This document shows, piece after piece, positions 6,260 through 7,203 of a stretch of 7,203 nucleotides of DNA (positions within the stretch are counted from its first letter, which is position 1; each line of letters starts with the position of its first letter). Source of the DNA: Polaribacter sp. (lineage in GTDB: Bacteria > Bacteroidota > Bacteroidia > Flavobacteriales > Flavobacteriaceae); NCBI GenBank assembly GCA_003537695.1, contig DPRC01000093.1, forward strand, positions 1 to 7,203, in the 5' to 3' direction. Both the position numbers and the translations under genes were made by a program. The notes below the pieces were generated by a model, which was given only the letters and a program-made list of their open reading frames with translations, was not told the DNA's origin and did no database searches.

Positions 6260-7159
6260 TTGTTAGAAATAAAAAAATTAGCAGCTATTGATATCGGATC
6301 TAATGCCATTAGGTTACTGATTTCGAACGTTATTATTTCCGAAGACAGAGCACCTCAATTTAAAAAATCTTCCCTTGTACGCGTTCCTATTCGACTAGGC
6401 GCTGATGTCTTTGTGAATGACGGTGTCATTAGCGATGCGAATATTGATAGAATGATTCATGCAATGAAAGCATTTAAATTGTTAATGAATGTTCATAATG
6501 TTGAAAAGTATAAAGCATGTGCTACTTCTGCAATGCGAGAGGCCTCTAACGGTCATGAGGTTACTGCAAAAATAAGCTCCAAAACGGGCATAAAAATCGA
6601 TATTATAGGAGGTAAAGAAGAGGCCGAAATCATATCCTCAACAAATTTAAATGAACTAATTGAAGGAGACAACACATATCTATATGTAGATGTGGGTGGA
6701 GGTAGCACAGAATTTACACTCTTTTCTAAAGGTAAAACCATCAGTTCAAAATCTTTTGAAATGGGTACGGTGCGACTTTTAAATAATAAAAAATCTGTAA
6801 ACAAAGAAATATTTTATAATGTAGAAAAGTGGATTAAAAAACACACCAAAGACCTAAAGAATGTTTCTTTAATCGGATCTGGGGGAAATATCAACAAGCT
6901 TTTTAAAATGTCGGGGAGAACAGAAGGGAAACCAATCTCATTTATCTATTTAAATGCACAATATCAATTCCTAAAGAACATGAGCTATGAGGATAGAATT
7001 TCTGAATTAAGCTTAAACCCAGATCGAGCGGATGTTATTATTCCCGCAACAAAAATTTACCTATCGGCCATGAAATGGAGTGGTGCAAGAAAAATATACG
7101 TCCCAAAAATCGGCCTTTCAGACGGAATTATAAAAACCCTATACTACAGTCAATTCTAA
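6260..7159 (+). CDS. ppx: Ppx/GppA-family phosphatase, TTG start
   Basis: This encodes a 299-residue Ppx/GppA phosphatase with the ASKHA (actin-like ATPase) fold. The family removes phosphate from the ends of polyphosphate or from pppGpp; which of these applies cannot be read here. Motifs in order are AIDIGSNAIRLLI (residues 9-21, phosphate-1 loop), CATSAMREASNG (87-98), IIGGKEEAEII (115-125, with the likely catalytic Glu E120), YVDVGGGSTEFTLF (142-155, phosphate-2 loop), SFEMGTVRLL (165-174), IGSGGNINKL (205-214), LNPDRADVI (252-260) and GLSDGI near the end. It is the short form, lacking the C-terminal HD-like region of the roughly 510-residue E. coli Ppx. The start must be TTG 6260 (or the still rarer ATT 6257): an in-frame stop lies at 6251, and the first in-frame ATG falls after the DIGSNA motif. 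It is six bases behind sixA and surely co-transcribed. No ppk gene is in view. Confidence 0.93.
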   Translation: MLEIKKLAAIDIGSNAIRLLISNVIISEDRAPQFKKSSLVRVPIRLGADVFVNDGVISDANIDRMIHAMKAFKLLMNVHNVEKYKACATSAMREASNGHEVTAKISSKTGIKIDIIGGKEEAEIISSTNLNELIEGDNTYLYVDVGGGSTEFTLFSKGKTISSKSFEMGTVRLLNNKKSVNKEIFYNVEKWIKKHTKDLKNVSLIGSGGNINKLFKMSGRTEGKPISFIYLNAQYQFLKNMSYEDRISELSLNPDRADVIIPATKIYLSAMKWSGARKIYVPKIGLSDGIIKTLYYSQF

Positions 7160-7163
7160 TTTA

Positions 7164-7202
7164 TTAAAGCAAGTCATAGCTAAAAAACTGTGCAACAGCC
7201 GA
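7164..7202 (-). CDS. Possible 3' end of a convergent gene (partial)
   Basis: From the right edge, one - strand frame reads SAVAQFFSYDLL and then TAA (7166-7164), four bases past the ppx stop. Twelve codons are too few to identify a family or even to show that this is coding. The alternative is noncoding sequence 3' of ppx. No hairpin terminator is visible between the two. Confidence 0.2.
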   Translation of the reverse strand, partial: SAVAQFFSYDLL

Positions 7203-7203
7203 C

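Noticed and set aside
6553..6804. - strand ORF of 83 codons
   Set aside because: It is antisense to the conserved phosphate-binding motifs of ppx.
1..7203. tRNA, rRNA, CRISPR arrays, insertion sequences, attachment sites, toxin-antitoxin or defence genes
   Set aside because: Nothing in the sequence supports any of these: no long repeats, no cloverleaf-like sequence, and no transposase or nuclease motifs were seen.

Overview
The window is AT-rich and compactly coded, and its proteins look like a marine or environmental member of the Flavobacteriaceae (phylum Bacteroidota). This rests on three things: protein flavour (sodium:solute symporter with GASLSGVTFISVPG, short Ppx/GppA protein, short DUF1338 protein), A-rich start regions without Shine-Dalgarno sequences, and promoter-like boxes of the Bacteroidota type (TTG, about 20 bases, TAnnTTTG). 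The genus cannot be told from the sequence alone.

Layout. Positions 1-515 hold no intact gene. On the + strand, 78-479 reads without any frameshift as a decayed lipocalin-like lipoprotein gene interrupted by four stop codons, one of them at the Trp of the lipocalin GKW motif. recR (516-1133, -) follows, with a good promoter candidate so close to its ATG that the mRNA may be leaderless. Divergent from it is a sodium:solute symporter gene (1227-2699, +). A hairpin at its 3' end probably serves as a two-way terminator shared with the convergent DUF1338 gene (2747-3565, -), a likely 2-oxoadipate dioxygenase/decarboxylase-family protein. A 262-base divergent intergenic region leads to four + strand genes: a BaiN/HI0933-type flavoprotein (3828-5015), pdxH (5083-5730), a SixA-like histidine phosphatase (5765-6253) and a Ppx/GppA phosphatase (6260-7159, TTG start). 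The last 44 bases may include the 3' end of a convergent gene.

How the genes work together. The only tight functional unit is sixA-ppx: six bases apart, in the same frame, probably expressed from a promoter just upstream of sixA, and both acting in phosphate or phosphoryl signalling (phosphohistidine, and polyphosphate or (p)ppGpp). pdxH makes pyridoxal phosphate, recR acts in recombinational repair, the symporter imports an unknown solute, and the flavoprotein and DUF1338 protein are metabolic enzymes of uncertain substrate. This is mostly an ordinary chromosomal housekeeping region. I found no new defence, mobile or biosynthetic system. The points most worth a second look are the lipocalin-like pseudogene, the possible leaderless recR mRNA, the competing hairpins abutting the pdxH start, and the TTG-started ppx in frame behind sixA.
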